Positions 16,247 through 24,969 of a stretch of 64,000 nucleotides of DNA are shown here, piece after piece; within the stretch, counting starts at the first letter, position 1, and each line of letters starts with the position of its first letter. The stretch is taken from NCBI GenBank assembly GCA_903847975.1, contig CAINFC010000198.1, positions 1 through 64,000 of the forward strand. The letters run 5' to 3'. The notes under the pieces are model-generated. The model was not told the DNA's origin, searched no databases, and saw only the letters and a program-made list of their open reading frames with translations. The translations under genes were made by a program, and so were the position numbers. The DNA comes from an uncultured Acidobacteriota bacterium. GTDB lineage: Bacteria; Acidobacteriota; UBA6911; CAINFC01.

Positions 16247-17755
16247 TCAGTCCCGGGCCAGCCCGGCGTAGATATTGCGCAGCGCGGCGTAAATGGAGCG
16301 GTAGGCCTGGTACTGGCGGTTCAGCTTCTTGCTGCTGGCCACATCGGGGGCAATGGAGTGGGCCACGCGCACCACGGCCGCGCAGGCCGAGTCGACCGAG
16401 GGCCAGGTTCCGGACCCCACTCCGGCCAGCAGCGCGGCCCCGAAAACGGCTCCCTCCTCGCACTCCACCACTTCGACGGTGTGTCCGTAAATATCCGCCT
16501 GAATCTGCCTCCACAGCGGCGAGCGGGCTCCGTACCCGCCCAGGCGCACGTGATTGACCGGAACTTCCATTTCCTCAAAGATGCGAAAGCTGTCGCGCAA
16601 ACTGAAGGCGACCCCTTCCAGAATGGACCGTATCACATGGCTGCGGTTGTGATAGGCGGTCAGCCCCACCAGCGAAGCCCGGGCATAGGGATCGAGGTGT
16701 GGGGTGCGCTCTCCCATCAGGTAAGGATTCCAGAACAGCCCGTCGGAACCCGGGGGCGCCTCCGCCGCTTCCGCAAACAGATGGTCGTAGGCTTTGTTTT
16801 CTTCTTCCAGCCCGTATTGGAAGCAGTGGCGGAACCAGCGCAGCGACAGGCCGGCTGCCTGGGTTACCCCCATGACGTGCCAGCGGCCGGGGACGGCATG
16901 GCAGAAAGTGTGCACTCTTCCCCCCGGGTCCAGGGCCGGACGGTCCGTGGCGGCGAAGACCACGCCGGAGTTGCCGATATTGGCGCTGACCGCACCCGGC
17001 AGGACAACGCCCATGCTGACCGCGCCCGCGGCCTGGTCTCCGGCCCCGGCGATGATGGGCGTTCCCTTGACCAGGCCGGTCTGCGCCGCGCCGGCCTCGG
17101 AAACCGTGCCGGTAACCTGGGAGGATTCATACAGGCTGGGGAGCAGGTTGGATTCCAGCTCCATCTCCGACAGCATCTCTCCCGACCACCTCCGATTTCC
17201 CACATCGAGAAGAAGCGTTCCGCTGGCATCGGATACGTCGGTGGCGTACTGCCCGCTCAGGCAGTAGCGGATGTAGTCCTTGGGGAGAAGGATTTTGTGC
17301 ACCTGCTTCCACTCCTGGGGTTCGTTTTCCCGGACCCACAGAACTTTAGGCAGGGTGAAGCCGGTGAGGGCCGGGTTGCAGGTCAGCTGGATCAATCGGT
17401 CCAGGCCGATCTTTTCGGTAATACCGCGGCACTGCTCATCCGTGCGCTGGTCGCACCAGAGCAAAGCCGGCCGTACCACGGATCCCCGGGCATCCAGCAG
17501 GACGCTGCCGTGCATCTGGCCGCTCAGCCCGATGGCGGTAATCTCCTCGGCCGGGACCTTGCGCCTGGCAAGAACTTCGCGTATTCCCTGGGATGCCGCC
17601 CGCCACCAGTCTTCCGGGTTCTGCTCGACCCAGCCGCTTTTGAAGGTGGTGAAAGGCGGGTGCTCCACCGTGGCGGAGTCAAGGCTTTTCCCTTGCTCAT
17701 CAATGATCAGGACGCGTGTGGCGGCGGTGCCTACATCAATTCCCATGTGAGGCAT
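16247..17755 (-). CDS. xylB: Xylulokinase
   Basis: The 502-residue protein is a FGGY-family carbohydrate kinase that phosphorylates D-xylulose to D-xylulose 5-phosphate. The N-terminal ATPase motif GIDVGTAATRVLI, the xylulokinase-typical GQMHGSVLLD and LLWCDQRT, the catalytic region AGAGDQAAGAVSMG and the C-terminal GGYGARSPLWRQIQADI are present. The start at 17755 follows CAGGAG; a second Met lies three codons downstream. It is the last gene in a minus-strand run after KDPG aldolase and a hexuronate-type carrier. No xylose isomerase is nearby, so a related ketose kinase role remains possible. Confidence 0.92.
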   Translation of the reverse strand: MPHMGIDVGTAATRVLIIDEQGKSLDSATVEHPPFTTFKSGWVEQNPEDWWRAASQGIREVLARRKVPAEEITAIGLSGQMHGSVLLDARGSVVRPALLWCDQRTDEQCRGITEKIGLDRLIQLTCNPALTGFTLPKVLWVRENEPQEWKQVHKILLPKDYIRYCLSGQYATDVSDASGTLLLDVGNRRWSGEMLSEMELESNLLPSLYESSQVTGTVSEAGAAQTGLVKGTPIIAGAGDQAAGAVSMGVVLPGAVSANIGNSGVVFAATDRPALDPGGRVHTFCHAVPGRWHVMGVTQAAGLSLRWFRHCFQYGLEEENKAYDHLFAEAAEAPPGSDGLFWNPYLMGERTPHLDPYARASLVGLTAYHNRSHVIRSILEGVAFSLRDSFRIFEEMEVPVNHVRLGGYGARSPLWRQIQADIYGHTVEVVECEEGAVFGAALLAGVGSGTWPSVDSACAAVVRVAHSIAPDVASSKKLNRQYQAYRSIYAALRNIYAGLARD

Positions 17756-17807
17756 GATACCTGTCTCCTGAAAGCGGGTTTATGCATGATCCGTCCCGTC
17801 CTGGGCA

Positions 17808-18461
17808 TCAGGACTGGCGCGCTTCACGAATGATCTCCACGAAGCGCCGCGCGTTTTCGGTGATCTGGGCGGCATTGCCGGCGCGCAGGGCCGCCAGGTC
17901 CACCAGGTCCGCTCCGACCCCCAGGGCGCTGGAACCGGCCTTGATGAAGTCGGCCGCGGTTTTCAGGGAAACTCCGCCGGTGGGAATCAAATCGACCTGG
18001 GGGAGCGGGGCTTTCAATGCTTTGATGTAACTGGCGCCGCCCACCGCATTGCAGGGAAATACTTTGACCATGTCCGCCCCCGCCTGCCAGGCGGTGATCA
18101 CCTCCGTCGGGGTCAGGGCTCCGGGGAAAACAGGAATGTCATACCGCCGGCAGAGGGCGATGGTCTCCAGGTTCAGGGACGGGCAGACCAGGTATTGCGC
18201 GCCCGCCAGAATACAGATCCGGGCCGTTTCCGGATCCAGGATGGTCCCCGCGCCGACCACCGTATCCTTGCCGATCCGGCGGGTCAGCTCTTCGATGACT
18301 TTCACCGCACCGGGCACCGTCATGGTGATCTCCAGCGTGGAAACGCCTCCGTTCTTAATGGCATCCACGACCTGCAGGGCTTCTTCCGCCGAATTGGCCC
18401 GGATGACCGGGACGATTCCCACTTCCATAATTTCCCGCAGGATATCCGACTTCTTCCTCAT
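17808..18461 (-). CDS. eda: KDPG/KHG aldolase
   Basis: This 217-residue class I aldolase splits 2-keto-3-deoxy-6-phosphogluconate into pyruvate and glyceraldehyde 3-phosphate. Family motifs include GIVPVIRANSAEEAL, STLEITMTVPGA with the Glu, VGAGTILDPE, the Schiff-base Lys in DMVKVFPCN, and PTGGVSLKTAADF. It fits the hexuronate/Entner-Doudoroff theme of its neighbours: the MFS carrier upstream (52 bp) and the xylulokinase downstream (52 bp). Some relatives prefer 2-keto-4-hydroxyglutarate or phosphogalactonate. Confidence 0.93.
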   Translation of the reverse strand: MRKKSDILREIMEVGIVPVIRANSAEEALQVVDAIKNGGVSTLEITMTVPGAVKVIEELTRRIGKDTVVGAGTILDPETARICILAGAQYLVCPSLNLETIALCRRYDIPVFPGALTPTEVITAWQAGADMVKVFPCNAVGGASYIKALKAPLPQVDLIPTGGVSLKTAADFIKAGSSALGVGADLVDLAALRAGNAAQITENARRFVEIIREARQS

Positions 18462-18513
18462 AAAATATTTCTCTCCGAAAAATGGCTGTTTGGGTGATGA
18501 CTGGCTGAAAGAT

Positions 18514-19806
18514 CTATTTTACCTTGGTTATTTCCGGCAGGTCAGCATTCCGGCCTTCTATTTTAACCGGCTCCAGCCTGGGGACCATAAGGTGAATGAT
18601 GCCCAGGGCGACCAGGTAGACCGATGCCGCCAGGATGAAATTTGGCACGTAGCTGCCGGTCCACTTCAGGATATGCCCGGTGGCAAAAGAAAGCAGCATG
18701 CCCCCGGCCGCTCCGCCCATGCCGCCGATGCCCACCACCGATCCGACTGCGCTGCGCGGGAACATGTCCGAAGCGGTGCTGAAGATGTTGGAGGACCATC
18801 CCTGATGAGCGGCGCAGCCCAGGCTGATCAGCAGAATAGCCGTCCAGGCGTCCTGCGTCTGGCTGGCGAAAAAGGAGGGGACCACGCAGAGCGCGCAGAT
18901 CAGCATGGCGGTTTTGCGGCCGGCATTGATGCTCCACCCGCGGTTGAGCAGCGTGGAGGAAATCCACCCGCCGCCGACCGCACCGAAGGAGGCGATGGTG
19001 TAGATCACAATCAGGGGGATGGCGGCCTGGGCCAGGTTCATGTTGTGCTTTTCCTTCAGAAAGCCGGGCAGCCAGAACAGGTAAAACCACCAGATCGGGT
19101 CGGTCATGAATTTTCCGATGGTAAAGGCCCAGGTTTCCTTGTAGGGAAGAAGGCGGGCCCAGGGGATAGGAACCACGGGATCCGGCGGATCGCTCTGGAT
19201 GTGGAGCAGCTCCGCCTTGCCGACGCGCGGGTGGTCTTCCGGGCGGCTGTACATGGCCCACCAGAAGAAAATCCAGATGAAGCCCACCAGGCCGGTAAGA
19301 ATGAATGCCCAGCGCCATCCCATCGTGGCTACGATCAGGGCCACCGCCGGAGGGGTGACCAGGGCTCCGACATTCGTTCCGGAATTGAAAATCCCGGTGG
19401 CCAGGGCCCTTTCTTTTTTAGGAAACCACTCCGCAATGGTCTTGATGCAGGCCGGAAAGTTGCCCGCTTCTCCGAGGCCCAGGGCGAACCGCGCCGCCCC
19501 GAAGGACAGAACTCCGCTGGCTGCCGCATGGGCGATGGCCGCCAGGCTCCAGAAGATCACTGCAAAAGAAAATCCCTTTTTAGTCCCCAGCCAGTCGATC
19601 ACCCGGCCGAAGCCCAGCAGGCCGATGGCATAGGCGGTCTGGAAGGCCAGAACGATGTTGCTGTAGTCCACCTCATCCCACTGGAAGTCCTGCATCAGCA
19701 TGGGCTTCAGTAACCCGATGACCTGACGGTCGATGTAGTTTACCGTGGTGGCGAAAAAGAGCAGTGCGCAGATCATCCAGCGGTAATTGCCGATTTTTTC
19801 ATTCAT
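18514..19806 (-). CDS. MFS hexuronate-type transporter (ExuT-like)
   Basis: The 430-residue protein has twelve predicted membrane helices and belongs to the anion:cation symporter group of the MFS. The region from VNYIDRQVIGLL to GRVIDWLGTKKGF (the MFS A motif), GLGEAGNFPACIKTIAEWFP and the central linker SRPEDHPRVGKAEL are typical of ExuT/glucarate permeases. It likely imports glucuronate, galacturonate or a related sugar acid for the KDPG pathway encoded just downstream. It is preceded by a strong terminator, so the eda-xylB unit probably starts with this gene. Confidence 0.88.
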   Translation of the reverse strand: MNEKIGNYRWMICALLFFATTVNYIDRQVIGLLKPMLMQDFQWDEVDYSNIVLAFQTAYAIGLLGFGRVIDWLGTKKGFSFAVIFWSLAAIAHAAASGVLSFGAARFALGLGEAGNFPACIKTIAEWFPKKERALATGIFNSGTNVGALVTPPAVALIVATMGWRWAFILTGLVGFIWIFFWWAMYSRPEDHPRVGKAELLHIQSDPPDPVVPIPWARLLPYKETWAFTIGKFMTDPIWWFYLFWLPGFLKEKHNMNLAQAAIPLIVIYTIASFGAVGGGWISSTLLNRGWSINAGRKTAMLICALCVVPSFFASQTQDAWTAILLISLGCAAHQGWSSNIFSTASDMFPRSAVGSVVGIGGMGGAAGGMLLSFATGHILKWTGSYVPNFILAASVYLVALGIIHLMVPRLEPVKIEGRNADLPEITKVK

Positions 19807-19835
19807 AAATGATTCCCAGGGTAGCTCCGGTTAAA

Positions 19836-19866
19836 AAATGGAAAAGCCGCTGCCGGGCAGCGGCTT
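19836..19866 (-). terminator. Rho-independent terminator of the symporter-galK unit
   Basis: Read on the minus strand, two perfect 10-bp arms (AAGCCGCTGC and GCAGCGGCTT) with a 3-nt loop are followed by a T-rich run (TTTTCCATTTTTTAA). It separates the galactose unit from the hexuronate unit. Confidence 0.85.
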
Positions 19867-19924
19867 CGTTTGATACATGAGTCTATCTGACTTCTTTCAC
19901 CCGATGGCTGCTTCGGAAATGAAC

Positions 19925-20188
19925 TCAGCCGGCAAGGATCTCCTGGCGGGCCTCGTCGAAGATCACCCGCTTGCCGGCGTGCAAAGCCTGGATGGTCATG
20001 CCGAGGGCCAGCGAGTGCTGGTATCCGGCATTCACGTCCGCTTTGGGAGTTTGGCGGCTGCGAACGCACTCCATCCCGTTGCGCATGTGGGCCAAGGTCA
20101 TCGAATCCGCGCCGGTATTGGCGCTGGTTTCCATATTGACTCCCGCTTCCAGGCTGATTTCCGCCAGCAAATTGGCCTTCATTCCCAT
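19925..20188 (-). pseudogene. Truncated Gfo/Idh/MocA-family oxidoreductase, C-terminal remnant
   Basis: This 87-residue frame resembles only the last part of Gfo/Idh/MocA dehydrogenases: HMRNGMECVRSRQTPKADVN, then GYQHSLALGMTIQAL and GKRVIFDE, which normally close a protein of about 350-450 residues. The NAD-binding Rossmann domain and catalytic EKP motif are missing, and the galactokinase gene ends 55 bp upstream, leaving no room for them. A perfect AAGGAGG ribosome site sits 6 bp before the ATG, so the fragment may still be translated. An internal deletion that joined the original start region to the 3' end would explain this. Confidence 0.7.
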
Positions 20189-20243
20189 TCATTTCCTCCT
20201 TGAAAAAGATGGTTCCCCAATGATGTCTGAATTATACAAGACG

Positions 20244-21401
20244 TCAGGAAAATTCCGCGGCGCCGCCGGACGGGGAGGTCACATGGATGCCCGGCTCGAT
20301 TCCGGTTTTCCGGCTGTACGTCCGGGAAATGGTTTCCCGGAAGGCATCGAGGTGCCCCGTTTCCACCAGGTTGACCGTACAGCCGCCGAAGCCGCCGCCG
20401 GTCATGCGGCTGCCGTATACCCCTTCCGCGGTGCCGGCAATCTCCACCAGCAAATCCAGCTCCGGGCAGCTGACCTGGTAATCGTCGCGCAGCGAGCGGT
20501 GGCTTTCCCCCATCAGCCGGCGGATTTCCCCCAGGTCGCCCCGGCCGAGGGCGTCTACGGCGGACAGGGTTCGGGCATTCTCCCCGACCACATGGCGACA
20601 GCGCCGCCGGACCGGTTCGGGCAGCTGGTCCGCCACTTCCAGGAACTGCTTCCACCCGATGTCCCGCAGCATCTTCAGCTCCGGCATACTTTCCTGCAGC
20701 TGCCGAACTCCCTGCTCGCATTCCGCGCGGCGCACGTTGTATTCGGAGGAGGAAAGGGCATGCTTGACCCGGGTGTCGCAAACCACCACCTGCACCCCCG
20801 GGAGGGCCATGGGAACCAGCCGGACATCCAGCGAGCGGCAATCGATCAGCAGGGCGTTCCCCGGCCTTCCGAAGGCGGCGATGAACTGGTCCATGATTCC
20901 GCAGCGGTTGCCGGCATAGCGATGCTCGGCCGCCTGTCCTGCCAGGGCCAGCTGCCTCATGTCCGGCGGCTGGCCGGAAAGGCTCCACAGGGCCAGGCCC
21001 ACGGAAATTTCCAGCGAGGCGGAGGAAGAAAGGCCGGCTCCGATCGGCACATCCGAAGCCAGCAGCAGGTCGGCACCGGGCAGCTTCAAGCCCCTTTCGA
21101 GCAGGACCTGTGCCATGCCTTCGACGTAGTCCCACCATACACCCCGGCAGCCGGATCCGGGATTCTCCAGGTCCAGAAGAACCGTTTCGTTGAAATTCCG
21201 GGAGTGAACCCGGATCTTCCGGTCCTGGCGCGGTGCGGCGGCTACCACGGTCCGGCGGTCGATGGCCATGGGGAGCACGAAGCCGTCGTTATAGTCGGTG
21301 TGCTCCCCGATCAGATTGACCCGGCCGGGTGCGGCAAAAAGGCGGGGGGCCTCTTTGCTGAAATGCGGCCATTCCTGCAGAACTTCACTCCGGGCGGCCA
21401 C
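20244..21401 (-). CDS. galK: Galactokinase
   Basis: This 385-residue GHMP kinase phosphorylates galactose at C1. The galactokinase signature GRVNLIGEHTDYNDGFVLPMA, the ATP-binding PIGAGLSSSASLE and the C-terminal RMTGGGFGGCTVNL are intact. Its start overlaps by 17 bp the end of a small membrane protein gene, which itself follows a Na+/sugar symporter, so uptake and phosphorylation are co-expressed. No galT or galE is in the window. The length agrees with the family. Confidence 0.95.
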   Translation of the reverse strand: MAARSEVLQEWPHFSKEAPRLFAAPGRVNLIGEHTDYNDGFVLPMAIDRRTVVAAAPRQDRKIRVHSRNFNETVLLDLENPGSGCRGVWWDYVEGMAQVLLERGLKLPGADLLLASDVPIGAGLSSSASLEISVGLALWSLSGQPPDMRQLALAGQAAEHRYAGNRCGIMDQFIAAFGRPGNALLIDCRSLDVRLVPMALPGVQVVVCDTRVKHALSSSEYNVRRAECEQGVRQLQESMPELKMLRDIGWKQFLEVADQLPEPVRRRCRHVVGENARTLSAVDALGRGDLGEIRRLMGESHRSLRDDYQVSCPELDLLVEIAGTAEGVYGSRMTGGGFGGCTVNLVETGHLDAFRETISRTYSRKTGIEPGIHVTSPSGGAAEFS

Positions 21402-21591
21402 GGCGCAACCCCAGGATCGTGAAAATCAGGCCGAAGGCCAGCATGGCCAAACCCCACCAGAGATTGATGTTGATTTGCAGGGAGCGCTGGTACACTTCCT
21501 GCTGACCGGCGGTAGCCAGCCCGTAGCCGCTCAGGAGCAGGCCCAGGCATAAAAACATGAGCCCGATGGGCAGTCGAATATCCATTTTCAT
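21385..21591 (-). CDS. Small membrane protein between symporter and galK
   Basis: The 68-residue protein starts with MKMDIRLPIG and has two membrane helices (about 8-26 and 44-62). Between them lies TAGQQEVYQRSLQININ, and the tail is Arg-rich. It lies 17 bp after the symporter stop and overlaps galK by 17 bp. I recall comparable short two-helix proteins next to SSS-family symporters, so it may be an accessory or stabilising subunit. This is inferred from position and topology only. Confidence 0.75.
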   Translation of the reverse strand: MKMDIRLPIGLMFLCLGLLLSGYGLATAGQQEVYQRSLQININLWWGLAMLAFGLIFTILGLRRGRPE

Positions 21592-21608
21592 AAGGCGGCG
21601 ATTTTCCT

Positions 21609-23450
21609 CTAGAAGAAGATAAAGTTGAGAATCAGGGCAACCAGCAGGACCACAACCCCCAGGAAAGCCGGACGCTGCCACCAGGCTTCCTCGGTTTCTC
21701 CTGCTTTGGGCGTCAGGGAGTAAACCAGGCCGCGCAGCTCGCTGTCCGGGCGGGGGCGGGTCACCAGGCTGACCAGAATGGAAACCACAAAACAGGTAAC
21801 CCAGGCGAGGATGGCCGTCCAGAAAGTCTGGGCCAGTTCGCTCGGGTAGGTTTTCCAGAGGCCGAGAAAGCCTCCCTTGATCCCGCTGGCGGCACCGGCT
21901 GGCAGAGTCAGCCCGTGGTGCAGGGCCGCGGCCAGGGTGCCGGAGATCAGGCCGGCGAAAGCGCCGTGGCCGGTGGCGCGCTTCCAGAACATGCCGATGG
22001 CAAAGGTGGCGAACAGCGGAGCGTTCACGAAGGCGAATACCAGCTGAAGCATGTCCATGATATTGTTGAAGGCCGCCGCCACATAGGCCGCCGCCAGGCT
22101 CAACAAAATACCCACGACGGTGGTCACCCGGCCCATCCATAGGAGGTGGTCATCGGAAGCCTTCCGGTGAATGTAGCTCTGGTAAATGTCGTAGGTCCAG
22201 ACGGTGTTGAAAGCGGTGACATTTCCGGCCATGCCCGACATGAAGGAGGCCAGCAGGGCGGTGAGTCCCAGGCCCAGAAGTCCTGCGGGGAAGAAATGAA
22301 CCAGCATCATCGGGGTGGCCAGGTCGTAGTCCAGGAGGACCTTGCCGCGGCTGTCCCGGACAATTTCTCCGGTGGTTTCGTCGCGCTTGGGAGGGATGAT
22401 CCCGCGGCCCAGAGCGGCTTCCCCCGCCGCTGCCGATTGGGCAGGCGCGGCGGCAGTGACTTGGGCCGGGCTCGATCCGGCGGTGGCGGAAGCCTGGCTG
22501 GAGGCCCAGCTGCCGGCGGCCAGGGCGATCATGCCGGGAAGAATCACCAGGATCGGCATGAACATTTTGGGAATGGCGCCGATCAGCGGCGTGCGGCGCG
22601 CCGCCGACATGGAGTGGGCGGCCATGGCCCGCTGCACCACCAGAAAGTCGGTGCACCAGTAGCCGAAGGAAAGGACGAACCCCAGTCCCATAACCAGGCC
22701 GAACCATTCGACTCCGATCGGGTTGCGGGAGGGGTGGTCCATGAAAGCCCACGATTGTGTGTAGGCAGTCTGCGCGAAGCCGTTTTCCGCAGCCAGAGAC
22801 ATCAGCCGGGTTTTCAGTCCTTCCCATCCGCCGACGTCGTACAGGCCCAGAATGACCAGGGGTGCCATGCCGAACACGATCAGGAAGAACTGCAGCACCT
22901 CGTTGTAGATGGCGCTGGTCAGTCCCCCGAAAAAGATGTAAACCAGGACGATAAAGGCGGCGACCACCATGCTCATGTGGAAATTCCACCCCAGCAGAAG
23001 CCGGAAAAGCTTGCCCATGGCATACATGGAGATGCCCGAAGAAAAGATAGTCATAAAGGCGAAGGAAACGGCGTTCAGTCCGCGGGTCTTCTCATCGAAG
23101 CGCAGCTTCAGGTATTCCGGGACGCTGCGGGCCCGGGAGCCATAATAGAAAGGCATCATGAACAGCCCGACGAAGACCATGGCCGGAATAGCGCCCACCC
23201 AGTAAAAGTGGCTGGTCAGGATTCCGTATTTGGCACCGGAGGCGCCCATGCCGATGACCTCCTGGGCGCCGAGGTTGGCGGACACAAAGGCCAGGCCGGC
23301 TACCCAGGCCGGTATGGATCGGCCGGAAAGGAAGAAGTCTTCGCTGGTCCGGGTAAATCGCTTCAAGGCTATGCCGATGCCCAGAACAAACAGAAAGTAG
23401 ACGATCATGATCAAGTAGTCGATCCAAACAAGACTGGCTGCCGCGGTCAT
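21609..23450 (-). CDS. Sodium:solute symporter (SGLT-like sugar transporter)
   Basis: The 613-residue protein is an SSS-family transporter with about 14 helices. The segments SEDFFLSGRSIPAWVAGLAF and ANLGAQEVIGMGASGAKYG are characteristic of SGLT-type sugar symporters and carry sodium and sugar-site residues. GYWCTDFLVVQRAMAA, FMSGMAGNVTAFNTVWTYDIYQ and IGMFWKRATGHGAF are further hallmarks. An Ala/Gln-rich loop of about 50 residues (around 335-385) is extra relative to the shortest members. Co-expression with galactokinase suggests galactose or glucose uptake, as in Vibrio SglT. Confidence 0.92.
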   Translation of the reverse strand: MTAAASLVWIDYLIMIVYFLFVLGIGIALKRFTRTSEDFFLSGRSIPAWVAGLAFVSANLGAQEVIGMGASGAKYGILTSHFYWVGAIPAMVFVGLFMMPFYYGSRARSVPEYLKLRFDEKTRGLNAVSFAFMTIFSSGISMYAMGKLFRLLLGWNFHMSMVVAAFIVLVYIFFGGLTSAIYNEVLQFFLIVFGMAPLVILGLYDVGGWEGLKTRLMSLAAENGFAQTAYTQSWAFMDHPSRNPIGVEWFGLVMGLGFVLSFGYWCTDFLVVQRAMAAHSMSAARRTPLIGAIPKMFMPILVILPGMIALAAGSWASSQASATAGSSPAQVTAAAPAQSAAAGEAALGRGIIPPKRDETTGEIVRDSRGKVLLDYDLATPMMLVHFFPAGLLGLGLTALLASFMSGMAGNVTAFNTVWTYDIYQSYIHRKASDDHLLWMGRVTTVVGILLSLAAAYVAAAFNNIMDMLQLVFAFVNAPLFATFAIGMFWKRATGHGAFAGLISGTLAAALHHGLTLPAGAASGIKGGFLGLWKTYPSELAQTFWTAILAWVTCFVVSILVSLVTRPRPDSELRGLVYSLTPKAGETEEAWWQRPAFLGVVVLLVALILNFIFF

Positions 23451-23517
23451 AACACCTCGTTTTCTTTAAAAAAGTGCTTCCTTTCGTTTCTCCCCCCCCC
23501 GGAAAAACCAATGCAAG

Positions 23518-23546
23518 CTTTTATCACGGGAAAAAGGCCCTGTCAA
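23518..23546 (-). promoter_or_regulatory. Promoter of the symporter-galK unit
   Basis: On the minus strand a consensus TTGACA (23546-23541) and TAAAAG (23523-23518) are spaced by 17 bp, 67 bp upstream of the symporter ATG. The leader contains a run of nine G (23492-23500). Confidence 0.65.
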
Positions 23547-23589
23547 TCCTGCGGCAACGGCAGAACAAAATCAAAATGCAGGTCGGCTG

Positions 23590-24858
23590 TCAACGCGCGT
23601 TCGGGTGGGAGGTGTGAAGGGCAATGATTTTGCGGGCCCAGTACAAAGTGCCCAGCAAACAGCACACGGCTCCGATCCGTATAGTCCCTGGCGCTCCGAT
23701 CTGCTCCGCCAGGGAGCCGGCCACCAGGCTGCCGAAGGGCGTCGAGATGGTAAACGACATGGTGTAATAGCTCATGACCCTGCCGCGCATGCCGTCGTCC
23801 ACAATCATCTGCAGGCTGGTGTTGCCGGCGGCCAGATGCGTGATCATCCCGAAGCCGGCCATGGCTGCCAGGGGGAGGGCCAGCCACAGGGTGTGAACGA
23901 AGGAGAAGGCGGCCAGGCTGGCGCCAAAAAGAGCCGCGGCGCCGACAATGATCCGGCCGTGGTGTCGGGTATTCCGGAATGACGCCAGCGCGAGGGTTCC
24001 GACCAGGGCTCCCAGGCCGATGCCGCTGGCCAGGAAGCCCAGAGTCTGCGGTCCGCCGGAAAAAATGTCACGCGCCAGCACGGGCATCAGGATCCAGAAG
24101 GGAACCCCCAACAGGCTGATCCAGCTGATCAGCAGCAACAGGATGCGGATGGCGGGCGTATTTTTAACATAGGAAAACCCTTCCAGGAGCTGTGCCGAAA
24201 CGCCGGAGACGCTGCCTTGCGGCGGCTTCCGGCGGGGAGGGAGGCGCATGGCCAGCAATGCGGCAATCACCGCCGCAAAGCTGAGGGCATTCAGCAGAAA
24301 GCACACCGCCTCACCGTACGCCGCAATCACCACGCCGGCGATGGCCGGCCCGACCAGCCGCGCTCCGTTGAACTGAGAAGAGTTGAGGGCAATCACGTTG
24401 CCGAGGTCCTCCTTGTTTTCAGCCATCTCTGCGGCAAACGACTGACGCCCCGGCATGTCGAGGGCGTTGATCAGCCCCTGGAAGAAGCTGAGTCCGACAA
24501 CATGCCACACGGTGACTGCTCCCGTAAAGGACAGAACGGCCAGGGTGGCAGCCTGGAAGAGAGCCAGCGTCTGGGTGACGACCAGGATCCGGCGCCGGTC
24601 GGCGCGGTCCAGCAGAACGCCGGCCAGGGGCATCAGGAAGCCGGGCACCTGGTTGGCGAAAGCGACCACTCCGAGCAGAAAGGCGGAATTTCCCAGGCGG
24701 TACACCAGCCAGGCCATGGCCACCTGCTGCATCCAGGATCCCACCAGGGAGACTCCCTGTCCGAAAAAATAAAGGCGGTAATTCCGGTACTTCAATGATC
24801 GAAGCAGAGAAAGGGAACGAAAAAAATTTAGGGGAGTCATGGGCTTTTCATCTTCCAA
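23590..24858 (-). CDS. MFS transporter (EntS-like exporter)
   Basis: The 422-residue protein has twelve predicted helices and the pattern of the MFS_3/EntS group: RNYRLYFFGQGVSLVGSWMQ at the first helix, LAGVLLDRADRRRILVVTQ as A motif, and SLQMIVDDGMRGRVMS in the second half. Members export siderophores, drugs or metabolites; no substrate is visible. Met7 (24840) is an alternative start. It is divergent from the glycyl-radical activase gene with a palindrome in between. Confidence 0.88.
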   Translation of the reverse strand: MEDEKPMTPLNFFRSLSLLRSLKYRNYRLYFFGQGVSLVGSWMQQVAMAWLVYRLGNSAFLLGVVAFANQVPGFLMPLAGVLLDRADRRRILVVTQTLALFQAATLAVLSFTGAVTVWHVVGLSFFQGLINALDMPGRQSFAAEMAENKEDLGNVIALNSSQFNGARLVGPAIAGVVIAAYGEAVCFLLNALSFAAVIAALLAMRLPPRRKPPQGSVSGVSAQLLEGFSYVKNTPAIRILLLLISWISLLGVPFWILMPVLARDIFSGGPQTLGFLASGIGLGALVGTLALASFRNTRHHGRIIVGAAALFGASLAAFSFVHTLWLALPLAAMAGFGMITHLAAGNTSLQMIVDDGMRGRVMSYYTMSFTISTPFGSLVAGSLAEQIGAPGTIRIGAVCCLLGTLYWARKIIALHTSHPNAR

Positions 24859-24892
24859 TCAGGGAATATACCTCAACAGGGAAGTCTTCGAT

Positions 24893-24917
24893 AAATATCA
24901 CCATTATGGTAGTATTT
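24893..24917. promoter_or_regulatory. Candidate operator between MFS gene and glycyl-radical operon
   Basis: Arms AAATATCACCAT and ATGGTAGTATTT around a single central T form a 25-bp dyad, matching at 10 of 12 positions per arm. Its location in a 111-bp divergent gap and its size suit a dimeric repressor or activator site. Confidence 0.5.
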
Positions 24918-24969
24918 AGCGGCGGTTCGACGGGGACCATTTTTCAAAAAATCATATGCGGTAGGGCGG

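Noticed and set aside
16358-17833. Open plus-strand frame of 491 codons
   Set aside because: Mirror of xylB on the other strand; no domain or ribosome site.
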